Below, piece after piece: positions 10,781 to 21,580 of a stretch of DNA of 64,000 bases. The DNA is taken from assembly GCF_000002235.5 (NCBI RefSeq), contig NW_022145606.1:21044539-21108538 (forward strand), given 5' to 3'. The notes beneath the pieces were generated by a model. That model was not told where the DNA came from and did not search any database. It saw only the letters and a program-made list of their open reading frames with translations. Positions within the stretch are counted from its first letter, which is position 1; the number at the start of each line of letters is the position of its first letter. Both the position numbers and the translations under genes were made by a program. Source of the DNA: Strongylocentrotus purpuratus (taxonomy: Eukaryota; Echinodermata; Echinoidea; Camarodonta; Strongylocentrotidae).

Positions 10781-12540
10781 TAAACAACAGTCAGAGCTTT
10801 CACATTTTGTTCACCGGGAAATCATTTAGGCTGCCTGCTGGAGCAGGGCAAATTCAGTAAATGGTGGTGGTGTGATCACCACAGTATTAATGAGCACAAC
10901 ATTGCTTGGAACCAGTAGCCCCTATGACGTCATACTTTGATACTACATGTTTATGCGGCTTATGCCGAAAGGGGAGGCAGCGTTGTATGTTGTTGTTGTT
11001 GTATGTGTGTGTTTTTGGAGGAACCCCCTTTCATTTTTTTCAAATTTTGGGACACACACAACTAATTATAATGTGCTCTTACCCCCCCCCCCCCCTAATC
11101 TACTGATTTACAGTCCTTAACTGTGTCAGGGAGACTGTTCCACAGATTAAGATATATCGTAGCAAACCGATATAAACAACACATTTGAATCTTTTAAATA
11201 CTGGTTATTATGTCGATATATACATTTTATGAGCATACTTGTAATATGAATGATTTCCTAACAAATAATAAGACTTTGCAGCTCATTTGATGGTTATTTG
11301 TTATCATTCTATACACATATCAACAAATCTCATAGCAGACTGAAACAAAAATCGAAAGTTGCCCCCAAATAGTATGTTGCAGCCTTTTACATGTTATGAG
11401 TGTGTAAGATGACATAAGTCTGTAACTTACTAAATATTGTAGAACCTGCCTTTCAAAAGTTACCTATGAAAGGTTTACATGTTCCATTGCAACGTTTTCT
11501 GAAATCAATAGTGTTGAATCTTACAAATACCTGTCATTATACTGCTGTGTACATATTATAAGCATACTTCCTGTTGGAAACATATGTATCAACATGCCTC
11601 ATTGCACATTTTTAAATTCAACAAATTGAATCATACAATAAACTCAGTATAATACAGCAAATTTACAAGTTGTGAGTATTTTAAGGTACAAAACTTTGCA
11701 ACTTATTTCATTATTTGAGCATCGCTTCTTTGAAAGTACACAAACATAACAAACAGTGTCATAGAAAAGTCATAAAACAACAAAGTTAAATCTTACAAAT
11801 AATGGGTATTCTGCAGCTGTATACATGTTTACATGTTCCGAGCATATTTGCTATGCTTATTCTTGCATGATAGGTAATCATTCCATGCATTCTAAAGCAT
11901 ATCAATGTAAAAGGTTTGTTAAAGATATTGACAAGACAAAAGATGTATCATTTAATTTGTTCTTAGAAGTAGGATTGGTAGAAAGTGTTTTTGCCTGTCA
12001 CCCCCCCCCCCCTCCCCCGACAATTGTCAAAAAAAGGTATATATCTTGTTTACTCTTGACTGAAAAACATAATATGAATTGATTCTCTAGCTGCACAAAC
12101 GATAAATAACTTTTAAACGAATAAACATGTACATATACATATTGTAATGCAGCTATGTTCATGTACCCAAATGAGCGTGTATTGTGTACATGTTGTGTTT
12201 TTCTTAGCCATATAAGAACAGTAACATAGTATATAGTCAGAATTTACTTTCTTCTGGCTCTTAACTGATTATATACAATTGGAAACATTTTCCTTCGTTG
12301 TTGTAAGATAATGTATATATAAAATATCAACATATCTCCCAATTGCATAATTATTAACTCTTATCATGCCCCAGGGCTTATTCCCATTGTGCCAAGCCCC
12401 AAATCCCTCCTTGCCAAGTTTATTTTGAGCATATTTGCTATGCTTATTCTTGCATCATAGGTAATAGTTACATGCATTATAAAACATATCAATTTAAAGG
12501 GTTTGTTACAAATATTGACAATACAAAAGTTGTATCATTA
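10780..12540. repeat. degenerate tandem-repeat spacer, family S, block 1
   Basis: After a leader block (GGAGCAGGGCAAATTCAGTAA, GTGTGATCACC, ATTGCTTGGAACCAG), variants of a diverged unit follow every 150-250 bp. Typical landmarks are ATCAACATATCTCATAGC, TTGAATCTTACAAATAC, ATGAGCATACTTGTAATATG and ACTTTGCAGCTCATTTGAT. The same family recurs at 21.6-23.1, 35.9-38.1 and 47.5-48.3 kb. No coding potential. C-runs lie at about 11082-11096 and 12000-12018. Confidence 0.65.
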
Positions 12541-12600
12541 GGTGATCCGTCGCGTAGCAATCTAACTGATCACCTCTTAATTTCGTCAAGTTCCTTCTAT
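12541..12600 (+). mobile_element. isolated 5' end of a Helentron-like element
   Basis: A GGTGATC..GATCACC hairpin (12541-12574) is followed by TTAATTTCGTCAAG, the same layout as the 5' end of the large element at 2800-2840 (hairpin, then TTGATTTCGTCAAG). The body and 3' end are missing. Confidence 0.4.
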
Positions 12601-12960
12601 CTTCTTTTTTTGTTTGTTCGAACCCCCCTTAATTTGTTTGTGGTGTATGTGTTTGAGGACCCCCCCCCCCCTCTATTATTTTTTTAAGAATCAAGAATGG
12701 ATTGCTTGATCACCCGTGTGCTTCGGCCAATAGGCCTTGTCCGTTATTGTTCTAATTATTGTTCGAATTATTTGACCGCCGGTCCACCCGTAGAGTATAA
12801 CACACGTTTGCTTACAATACATTTTATTACCTGACGAAGTGTTGCAGCGGCGCACGAAAAGGCGTGATCTTCTAGATCCCTTGTTGACCATACATTTCGA
12901 GACAAACAAATGTCACTAGCGATATTATTTTCGATGTCATTGACCTGTTCCTCATAATTA
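12600..12960. other. unassigned insertion-like segment
   Basis: A C-run lies at about 12660-12672. Bases 12832-12860 contain CTGACGA, a short GTG..CAC stem and then GAAA, an arrangement resembling a hammerhead-ribozyme core as found in Penelope-like elements. No reverse transcriptase is present, so the assignment is weak. Confidence 0.2.
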
Positions 12961-13423
12961 TATATGTTAGCCCGATGTCTCGAGACACATTGGCCCGACC
13001 TTGGCCCGATGTCGCATTGCTAGCTGGGTAGCTATAATACATCAACAGTTTTAGACAATTTAATTTAGTGTTGCCTTCACTGAAGTCTGAACATATTACG
13101 AATTAATGGTAAAAGACCACCTTGATTTCAAAATTATTGATATTCTTTTTTTCTTGTCATTATTAAATATTTTTATCTTATTATTTGTATTATTACTATA
13201 GTTCTCATCATCATCATTATTATCATCATTATCACCACCACCATCATCATCATCATTAGTATATGTTTTATTATTATCATTATCATCATCATTATTATTG
13301 TCATAAGCAACATTATAATTATTATAATCATTATCATCTTCATAATTTTTACTAGTTAATAGTCCTTTCTAAATGCCTAACCACGTAATGCGGTCAACTA
13401 ATACCGACGTCACCATTGGATAG
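12960..13423. repeat. duplicated unit boundary and intact ATC/ATT microsatellite (copy C)
   Basis: Homologous to 2400-2798 joined directly to 6240-6390. This is therefore the empty site for the Helentron-like insertion. The microsatellite spans about 13200-13345. Confidence 0.8.
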
Positions 13424-13600
13424 TAAAGTATTAAAGCCTGCTTTGAGAGAAATAGCTGTTTTTATACGCCCAAGGGAAGGTTAGAATTTGGCTATTGTCC
13501 TCGGCACGCCTCGGGCAATAGCACAATTCTAACCTTCCCTTGAGCGTATAAAAACAACTATTTCTCGAATATTAAAGCAGTCATTAATACTTTTAAATGC
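13424..13600. mobile_element. small foldback element (MITE-like)
   Basis: A long inverted repeat: the arms (about 13448-13495 and 13517-13565) share GAGAAATAG..GTTTTTATACGC and AAGGGAAGGTTAGAATT, with an inner GGCTATTG/CAATAGC hairpin. The outer ends read AGTATTAA and TTAATACT. It is absent from unit B at the equivalent point (6385-6400). The transposon superfamily cannot be decided. Confidence 0.55.
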
Positions 13601-14385
13601 CGAAAACAAAAGAGTCAACTTATGACACCATCTTGGCCTTTCTCTAGTTTATCTGCACATTTGTTTTTTTTTATAAGTGTATCTTTGGGAGTAGATTAGA
13701 TCTAGATTCTAGTCTAAGCAAGATATTTTTACAATTTGGGGGGTGGGCCGGCCCTGTGGGGGAATGGGGAGAAGAACATGCGCTTTCATATGATACCTCA
13801 CTTATTGAGTATCACCTTCAGAATCACGAGCAATATTAGTTTGCAATGCCAATGCATATTGTAATGCAATGCCAGTGCGCAATGCCAATGCATAGGGATG
13901 TATGCATTGGCATTCCGTGCAATCTCTACGGGAAGAATTTTAGCACTACTAGACCTACTTACTAGAATCTAGGCCTAGAATTTTAACCAAAAAATATGGA
14001 GAATTTATCATACCCTTTTTGGTGCTCTGTCTAGCATGTCCCTGCTGTCAGTTAGTCTTGCATTTGATCATCATCAAGAAGTTGAGATCTTGGGAGAGTT
14101 TCTTCAGCCATTTTTACCTTCGGTTTGAAATTACCGACTAATTCTTCGCACACCTACGGTATCCTCGATCGCTCAAACCAGTTTTTAACATGTGAACCTA
14201 CGGGTATTTCACCAAAACTGAACTATTTTCCCGGTAACCATGGTAACTGGAATTTTGCCGGGATTTTTGAACTATTACATTGGTTTGGAATTTTACCGGG
14301 AATTTTACAGGAATAGTTAAAGTTTATGAATGCAATTTCGACCAATCAGAAGGCTGGATTTCTTAAGTGAGGTATATAATATAGA
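13600..14385. mobile_element. copy-C-specific insertion with short inverted ends
   Basis: Absent from unit B, where the sequence before the receptor runs straight on (6390-6422). The motif ATACCTCACTTA at about 13791 recurs inverted as TAAGTGAGGTAT at about 14367, and could mark a roughly 590-bp element. Inside are a GCAATGCCA-rich repeat (13840-13915) and G-rich sequence (13738-13770). No coding sequence is recognised. Confidence 0.35.
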
Positions 14386-14411
14386 CTAATACCCAATGTA
14401 AGATGGTTTCC

Positions 14412-15389
14412 TCAAATATGACCAAAAATACCGGTTTTATCTGAGTTAGACATGGTACATATGTCCCTAAAACCCTGCCGGAATCTTTTGTTCTGCCAGG
14501 CATAAATGAAAGGGTTGGCGAATGAATTGAAAGAGGCTAGGACAATTGTTGAACGATGCAATATACCTAAATAATACCATTCTGGCAAGACACCAAGATT
14601 GAAACAGAAGTAAGCGAATTGATTGGGTCCCAGAGTGACGATAAATATTGCAACAACGATGGTCATCATTCGAAGTACCTTCCGTCGTGCAGTAAGATGA
14701 TAGGTTGGTCTAGGATGCGATTCCTGGGAGAAGCGACGGGATTGGCGAAGCAACGCACGAGCGCTGAGGATTTGCGTGGTGAGCATAGTCATCACTGGAA
14801 TCACGTAGAGAAACGCGAAGGTGAGAGAACCGACAAAAATTCTCATGAATTCGGAGGGAAAAAGTACCATGCATTCGTGGGTCACTGGTTCAATCCTGGG
14901 GCGAAAAACGGTGGCAAGATTGGTTAATGAGCACATCCATATGACAACAACCACACAGTGAACTTGTCCTTTGCTGGAATAACGGTGAGACTTTAACGGG
15001 TAAACTATAGCAATGTATCTATCAAAACAGACGAGGAGAAGAATATACATTGAAGCAGTAATGCATGTCCACTGAAGTCCGTTGGTATAGAAAGTCAAAC
15101 AGTAGGATTGCCCTAGCCAGTTGGAAGGCACCGTTATAGCTCTGGGGAAAGGTAACAGGAACAACGAAGTCAAACAATCGGCTACAGCAAGCCAACCTAT
15201 CAACGTGTCGGTAGATCTACTGACGGGGCGTTGGTGAAACAGCACCATGATGACCACCAGGTTACCAAGAGCGCCTAAACAGGCGGATGTCAACTGAAGA
15301 ACCGTGTCCCAGGCTCCCCACTCTACATCCTGCCATGTCCATGTATAAGAAACATTAGCAGATAATGTGGTTGTCGTCATTGTGACCAT
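14412..15389 (-). CDS. rhodopsin-family (class A) GPCR, copy C
   Basis: Intact, intronless, 325 aa, the same length as copy B and collinear with it throughout. It keeps the features expected of a working class A receptor: NVS glycosylation site, TM1 GNLVVIMVL, TM2 LAVAD, TM3 cysteine (SYC) with loop-2 cysteine (THEC), DRYIAI at the end of TM3, TM6 TLGP (not CWxP), TM7 NPFIY, and a tail ending FGHI. It differs from copy B most notably at DRY versus DKY and NPFIY versus NPSIY. Both frames remaining open after duplication argues that both are expressed genes or a very recent duplication. The start ATG lies in the same context as in copy B. The ligand is unknown. Confidence 0.92.
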   Translation of the reverse strand: MVTMTTTTLSANVSYTWTWQDVEWGAWDTVLQLTSACLGALGNLVVIMVLFHQRPVSRSTDTLIGWLAVADCLTSLFLLPFPRAITVPSNWLGQSYCLTFYTNGLQWTCITASMYILLLVCFDRYIAIVYPLKSHRYSSKGQVHCVVVVIWMCSLTNLATVFRPRIEPVTHECMVLFPSEFMRIFVGSLTFAFLYVIPVMTMLTTQILSARALLRQSRRFSQESHPRPTYHLTARRKVLRMMTIVVAIFIVTLGPNQFAYFCFNLGVLPEWYYLGILHRSTIVLASFNSFANPFIYAWQNKRFRQGFRDICTMSNSDKTGIFGHI

Positions 15390-15474
15390 TCTTTCCGCGT
15401 TAGTACGGGCAAGGAATCGAATTATAGTGTAACGAATGAAGTGGATTGAGATCTGGAGTTGAACTTAAACGTTT

Positions 15475-15484
15475 GTTTTATATA
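15475..15484 (-). promoter_or_regulatory. TATA box of GPCR copy C
   Basis: The minus strand reads TATATAAAAC about 86 bp upstream of the ATG, identical in sequence and spacing to copy B. Confidence 0.6.
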
Positions 15485-16613
15485 CCCCCTCTTTCTCCTT
15501 CTCTCTTTCTATCTCTCTCTCTCTTGTGAAATGTCACGAGCTTCAATCCTTCACTAAATTCTCAAAATCCCCCTCCAATGGGTTCATTTAGTTTGCTGAG
15601 GTTGATAACAGAAGAAGTTACTGTGGAGAGAAGAATTTCAAAGTCCGATATGTGTTGTGAAGAATACTGAAAACGACACGTATACATGTACTCAATCTTC
15701 TTGGTGGATGTTTGTTCCACTCACTTAGGTTAATCCGCTATCCTTTAACACGACCACGCAGTTAATTTACCTGCCAATTACTATGTCACAAAGTATTGAT
15801 CAAGGGCAAGATTGGAGTACACCTATTTCAGTGCAAGATTACGCTATAAAGGTGTCGAATGAATTGTTAAGAAGCGAATCAAGTTCAGAAATGAGTAATT
15901 TCGCAAAGCCTTTTGGCGTTGCACAAAGCGACTTTCTTGTCAATTTATGCCTCTTGTTTTGTGCAAAATTGCATGCGAATGAGCGACCTTTCAGAGAGAA
16001 AAAACAAGCAATGTAAATGTTAATCAAGACGCAATAAGCTAGTCAAGAAGACGTCCAATACAGATATTGGTAAATACTGATATCCATTCCACTCCACTGG
16101 TCATTTGATTGTGTTTACATAAAAATGCTAATAAAATAGATGACTCCAATCCTTGACAGTTCGTGTCTTACAGGGGAAAGAGAGTGCGTGTGATGGATCT
16201 AGACAAACATAGTGACCAAACTTGCTCTATCGGCTTATCTTCTCTTGAAATTAAATGAAGTTTTAAGGGGGAAATTAAAAACTTTTTTAGTAACTGTAAC
16301 TTTGTTTAAATATTATTTCTTTACATTTGAAATGATCCCATTCTGCGGATGGCATTCTAACAGATCATTATGCCAGCTTTAAATTCAAGAAGAAATAAAT
16401 CCTTGGACTTGTAATAATGCACTCTGAACAAGTAACATGGTATTTTACTTGAAATTATTATTAGTGTCATAGTCGGATGAATCATTCTTATATATATTAT
16501 GGAAGTCCAACTCAATTCTTGAAACATTATCAATCTCTGAAGCGACTTACATTACTTAAGTTTTTAAGATATTTAATGACCAATCATTTAGTTTTACATT
16601 AGTAAATTTGTAT

Positions 16614-16951
16614 GTATAAGATGACGACGTATATCCTGATCAAATGATTGGTTTAAAGCGTGCACGTGATCAGGCATTTATTTTGCCTAACGCGCAATTT
16701 GGATAATGACCGCAATTCTAATTAACGGTCATTAGTAAAGTCATATTCTAAAACATCATTTTATAAAACAAATAAAACACAATCTTATAAAAAAATAATA
16801 CACATTATTTTGTTCCAGAATTTGTAAAATTACCCACACTTGGTACCTTCAAAACAGTCCAAACATCCTTGGCTACCGCCTCGGGCGTGTTAGACTCTTC
16901 CAAAGGTACCTTGTGTGGGTAATTCTTACTAATGTCCTCACTGTTGTGTAT
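16614..16951. mobile_element. 338-bp insertion with 9-bp target duplication
   Basis: Flanked by AATTTGTAT on both sides (16605-16613 and 16952-16960); copy A has a single TTTGTAT at the equivalent place (about 1177). Inside lies a 21-bp inverted repeat (16829-16849 and 16903-16923, core TACCCACAC/GTGTGGGTA). On the minus strand, 16805-16920 could encode a short acidic segment ending VGNFTNSGTK, of unknown origin. The terminal inverted repeats are poor, so the class is uncertain; a 9-bp duplication would suit a MULE-like element. Confidence 0.6.
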
Positions 16952-17439
16952 AATTTGTATATTAATGAATGACTGAACATATTGATCAATTGATAGGAAG
17001 TAATGAATGAAAATGAATTCATTAATAAAAAGAAAGAAAGATAAATAACTAAATAGATAAATCACTAAATGAATCAATGAACGATACTTTAAAGTTGTCA
17101 CAGTGGTGACTTTGTTATATGACAAGATAGCAACTCCTTAAAAAAAAATCCCCTAAGGCAATTACAATATCCGTGACGTCACATGTTGAAATGTGGAAAC
17201 GTGACAATGACGTGTTACCTACTCCTGAAAAATGATTTCTCTTGCACAAACAATAGGGTAAACAAATTGCCCTTCAGTTGTTTTTTCTAAAATAGTTGCG
17301 ATCGATCGTGTTAATATGATACAGATTTTGACTCATAGAACAATTTAAACAATGAATGAATACATGAATAAATGAATTCATACATGAATAAATAAACAAA
17401 TTAAAAGATAAATGTAAACATCTAGTGTTACAGAATATA

Positions 17440-17870
17440 ATACTTACTGGTTTAATATGTTCCTGCTGCCGCTGTAGACAATCTAAAGCAACGAAGGGCT
17501 ATGCGAGAATGACGAATCCTTATCATGGAGGGAAAGATGTAACAAGCAGGAGTGTTCTCGATATCCCAACCTGGGGCAGAAGGGGTACTAATTGCTTCCC
17601 CGTATTTTCTTGTTTTGTTTCGTTTCAGTTTTGTTGTCAGAGACGACGAGACATTATGTTGTTTGAGTATTTATCTTTAATTAAGAGAGTCTTGCAGCGA
17701 TTGATGGAAATGCTCAGAAGGAAAGCGAAATTAATGAAATAAGCTGTGAGAAAGAGTTGATAAACGAATTTCGGCTTTAAGTCTTTGTCAAGTAAAGACA
17801 AATGAAATGACGAAAACAAAACAAGCCCCGCGAATAACTAAGTGAAATATATATATTATGGATATATCTG

Positions 17871-17905
<35 letters not shown>

Positions 17906-18760
17906 TTTATTGTGAGATATATTTGGAGCTAAATTAAACACGCCCCCTAATATTCTTGGATACGCCACTGTACTCTCTCCTAAATTGCCTGTCTTCGCAA
18001 TATATCACACAACCTTCATACGATCGTGAACCACTCAATAAAGGACTTAATTTATATTATCTCGTCTGGTTTTAATTTGTTCAGCAATAGGTCAAAAAGT
18101 GACTCCATCCCTTTTTTCCCCGCTCTCTCTCTCTCTCCTTCTCTCTCTCTCTCTCTCTCTCTCTCGTTAACACTGTCTTTTTTGTTATTGTCTCTCTGTC
18201 TCCTTCTCTTCCTCTCTCTCGCATACACACTCTCTCTCACGCACTCTCTCCCTATCACTGTCTCTCTACAACTCTCCATCACTGTCTTTTTCACTGGCTC
18301 TTTTTCTCTCTTTGTTATCACCATCATCGATCAAATATCAAGTAATACCAAATTATTTAAAATTTATATTTGAGAAAAATGAAAGAGACAGGCCCATTTA
18401 CAGCCAACATCAGACGTTGTAGAAGTTTGTAGGAATTATGAATATGTCAAGTATGTTTTCTTTGTGCAATTTAAACGTTAGCAGTGTCCTATTATTCAAA
18501 TTATGCAAGGAAACCAGTTTACTTTCTAGACTTCACTGCCAGATACTATTGAGTGACTGACTCGCTCTTTTCTTTTTTGGTAACAACATAACTTAAATTA
18601 GTTGTAAAGGTACTTGAGCATTTGTCTACATCAATAACCCACTTTTTGTAATGGCTGAAATAAAACTGATTGAATCTTTACGCTGCACAAAACGTACGAC
18701 CATTTGATACAATGCTCCGGAAATCAGACTATTACTAAATGGATCGCAATCACTATAGTC
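17440..18760. repeat. duplicated spacer of copy C with microsatellites
   Basis: Homologous to 8931-10300. It contains (AT)n at about 17868-17902 and impure (CT)n at about 18122-18320. No gene. Confidence 0.75.
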
Positions 18761-18868
18761 GGTTCGACAACTAATGGAACCTGCCTTTTCATTATTATTG
18801 CCTACAAATGGATTCTTAACCCTTTGCACAAAACAGAACTTTATATAATAATTGCTATTAGCATTGTG

Positions 18869-18915
<47 letters not shown>

Positions 18916-19202
18916 AAGAAGAGAGTGCTGTGCAGCGACGATGGCTGCTCCCACAGGTTATCCCTTTCTTGGAATTTAAAGCTGTCAAAGGAGACTTCTT
19001 ATATCGATTTTTATACCAGATCATAGAGGAAGGGGTATAAGCAAGAACTATGGCTCCTGTCAGAAATATGAAGTCACCATTTCTTTGCATTTATCGATTG
19101 ATTTTTGTTGTCACTTTCTATCATCATGCACCAGTTCACCAATTGACTTGTACATGTAGCAGCGCAGCTCCTTTTTATTCAATTGTGTTCTTTCAGACTG
19201 CC
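18760..19202. other. left part of the copy-C-specific insertion, with (AT)n microsatellite
   Basis: From about 18760 to 20850 copy C has sequence absent from copy B (break near 10310). This first part holds a pure (AT)n run at about 18871-18912. The remainder is unassigned, with no supported coding region. Confidence 0.5.
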
Positions 19203-19210
19203 CCGCCTAC

Positions 19211-20323
19211 CAGGGGCGGCGATTTCTTTTCATTACCGGAGGGGGGGGGGGGAGGGGACGAAATGCGATGGACGAGGGAGCAATGGCGTAATGATAAAAA
19301 ACGTTAGTGGGGCGAAAAGAAATCCGCATCACCACCACTCTTACATGTTACCCAGGCCCTTGCAACGTTTTTTTTCCAAAGTGGGGAGGGGGGCTCAAGT
19401 ATTTACGATCAGGTAGAGCAAAGCGAGCGAAGCAAGTTGAGCGTATATCGGCGTGGGATCCAGGGGGGAAAGCCCCGACGGGGGGGGGGGGGGGGGGTTA
19501 GAGGTTAGATGAGCATATTTTAATACTTTATTTGTGACTTGCACTAACATGCAGGTCACTAATTGGAGAGGGGTCCAGGGGCGGAGCCCCCAGAAGCTCA
19601 GGGGTTTTAGGCCTTAAATTACGATCTGATGAGCATCCGGGGGCCGCCTTAGGGCGCTTGGTGAGGTCCAGGGGTAGAGCCCCCGAAGCTCAGGCATTTT
19701 AGGCATTTAATTACGGTCAGATGAGCAACCAGGGGCCCGCCTTAGAGCATTTGGTGGGGTCCAGGAGGCAGAACCCCCGGAAGCTTAGGGAAAATGCCAT
19801 TTCAACAACCTTTTTAAATCACTGGTATCGAATTAGATATAAACACCGTTTGATTTTTATGTTTGGAGGGGGAACTTCCCCCAAGTTCCCCTTCCCCCAA
19901 TCAATGCAAAAGTTCGAGGGAGCATAGTGAATGAGAGGGATGAAGGTGACGGAAGTGACTATCCCCTTACAGGTTTTGAAGTTTTGGTTGAATTAAAAAA
20001 TTACATTCCTTAGCAAAACTATAGTATAAAAACAAGCAATATACTTGTTCACACTTCACCTTTCTCGGTATTTCCTTGTACATTTTGAAGGATATTGTGG
20101 GAGGGAGCGTAGCTTCCGAGTGAGAATTTTTTGCATTTGTATTTGTCTAAACGCTGCATTATTTGGCCCTCCAGAGCCTAAAAGTGTTTGCAGTCTTTAA
20201 TCAGTATTTGCTATACATTTTTGGGGCAATTTTTAAAATGTAAGGGGGGATGATCCCCCTAAACGAATTGAGGGGGGGGGGGACATGTCCCCCCCCCCCC
20301 GTCCCCCTGGATCGCCGCCCCTG
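19211..20323. mobile_element. non-autonomous hAT-type DNA transposon
   Basis: The terminal inverted repeats are CAGGGGCGGCGAT (19211-19223) and its complement (20311-20323). They are flanked by an 8-bp target duplication, CCGCCTAC/CTGCCTAC (19203-19210 and 20324-20331), with one mismatch. A CAGGGGCGG-type end plus an 8-bp duplication is characteristic of hAT elements. The 1.1 kb body has no transposase. It contains G- and C-runs just inside both ends and about three diverged copies of a roughly 110-bp unit (19560-19790; landmarks GGGGTCCAGG, GGAGCCCCC, GAAGCTCAGG, GATGAGCA). The element abuts the truncated LINE at 20324. Confidence 0.8.
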
Positions 20324-20830
20324 CTGCCTACTATTCATCATCAGCTTTTTATCTTCAACTATCATCTAGACCTCGAACTCACACTCGCTATGGAGATCGT
20401 GCTTTCTTTGTATGTGCTCCTTAACTCTGGAATGATCTCCCCGTCTTTGTCACTCTTGACACTTTTAAACGTAGACTTAAGACTTATCTATTCAACACAG
20501 AGTAATTGCCCATCATCATACCGTATTTATAACCACATGTCCTATCTTATTGTAATGTATTCATTATCTCATGTACATAAGTATTGTAGTTTCATTAATG
20601 TTACTTAATTATTGTATTTACATTTTCATTTTTTATTATCATGTTAATGTTATACATTTTAAGTTAAGTAATTCGTCTTAATTAAGCGCAATGTTCATTT
20701 CACGTTTCCTGTTGATCCTTATTACATATTTAGTTTAACCGTACTTTTCATTTAATTTGTTTTGTAAAGCGCTAAGAAACTGTATCTGTATACCAGCGCT
20801 ATATAAATCTTAAATATTATTATTTTATAC
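20324..20830 (+). mobile_element. 3' end of an L2/CR1-like LINE
   Basis: The conserved C-terminal signature of these LINEs is readable: a YGDRAFFVCAP segment near 20390, LWNDLPVF, and FKRRLKTYLFNTE ending with TAA near 20503. A 3' UTR of about 320 bp follows, ending GCGCTATATAAATCTTAAATATTATTATT, the usual L2-type tail (quoted in two parts: GCGCTATATAAAT and AATATTATTATT). The 5' part is missing, cut at or before the hAT insertion. Confidence 0.8.
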
Positions 20831-20849
20831 CAATCATACTAATGTAAAG

Positions 20850-21580
20850 TAGGAATCTTTCTCGTATATATGTATACATATATATATATTTGTATTTCTA
20901 TACGTATACACTTCTAATTTCATTTGAATGCTATAGTTTTGTTTAATATTGTGAAATATTTAATTTTATTTATGTGAAGGAAATAAATGTTCAAACTTGA
21001 CTTTGAGGCAATACGCTGTAATGCAACTTTCACTCCGAAATAATTTTTGTCATTCACAGTATCGCAACATGACTAAAAATTGTACTTGATGTAACATTAT
21101 AAATATAAATATATAGAGAGCGCGACTCAACACACACAAACACCCACACACAAACATTCACACACACACTTTTGGAATAATTTTTTTGTTTTATTCTTCA
21201 AAATGTGTAATGCAAACAAACAATTGAATAAAATGATGTAAAATTATATACATATATAGGTATATAAATAGAGCGATCCGACACACCAAAAACACACACA
21301 CACGCACACGCACACACATATAAATACGCAGACTCCGTTGGCAACATAATGGCGCAATGGTTTAATATATATTCAGCTTCTAATATACCCCTCAATTTAG
21401 CAATGTCAAATTGATTACTGTCGTATAAAATATTCAAAAGATTAACTGACAAAGCATACATTCACATATTGCCTTTTTTATAATCATCTTCTTGCAAGCT
21501 TTATATGGATTTCCACGGTTTCCAGTAGTACTCGTAATATAGTACCGAACTGCTAACGTCACATTCGCTCGTCGTTTAGG
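20850..21580. repeat. duplicated spacer with (CA)n, matches 10310-10780
   Basis: Includes GAGAGCGCGACTCAACACAC and CA-rich runs at 21130-21165 and 21288-21315. No gene. Confidence 0.65.

Larger units (their letters stand above)
15390..17440. repeat. segmental duplication copy C: upstream flank of GPCR C
   Basis: Matches 1-1560 over most of its length: CT-rich leader, CAAAGCCTTTTGGCGTTGCA block, AATAATGCACTCTGAACAAG block, GTGACGTCACATGTTGAAAT block near 17175. It is interrupted by a 338-bp insertion at 16614. An open frame at 15783-16016 is not conserved in copies A and B and is not called. Confidence 0.8.

Noticed and set aside
15783-16016. 77-aa open frame in the flank of GPCR C
   Set aside because: The homologous stretches in copies A and B are interrupted, and neither strand shows a family signature.
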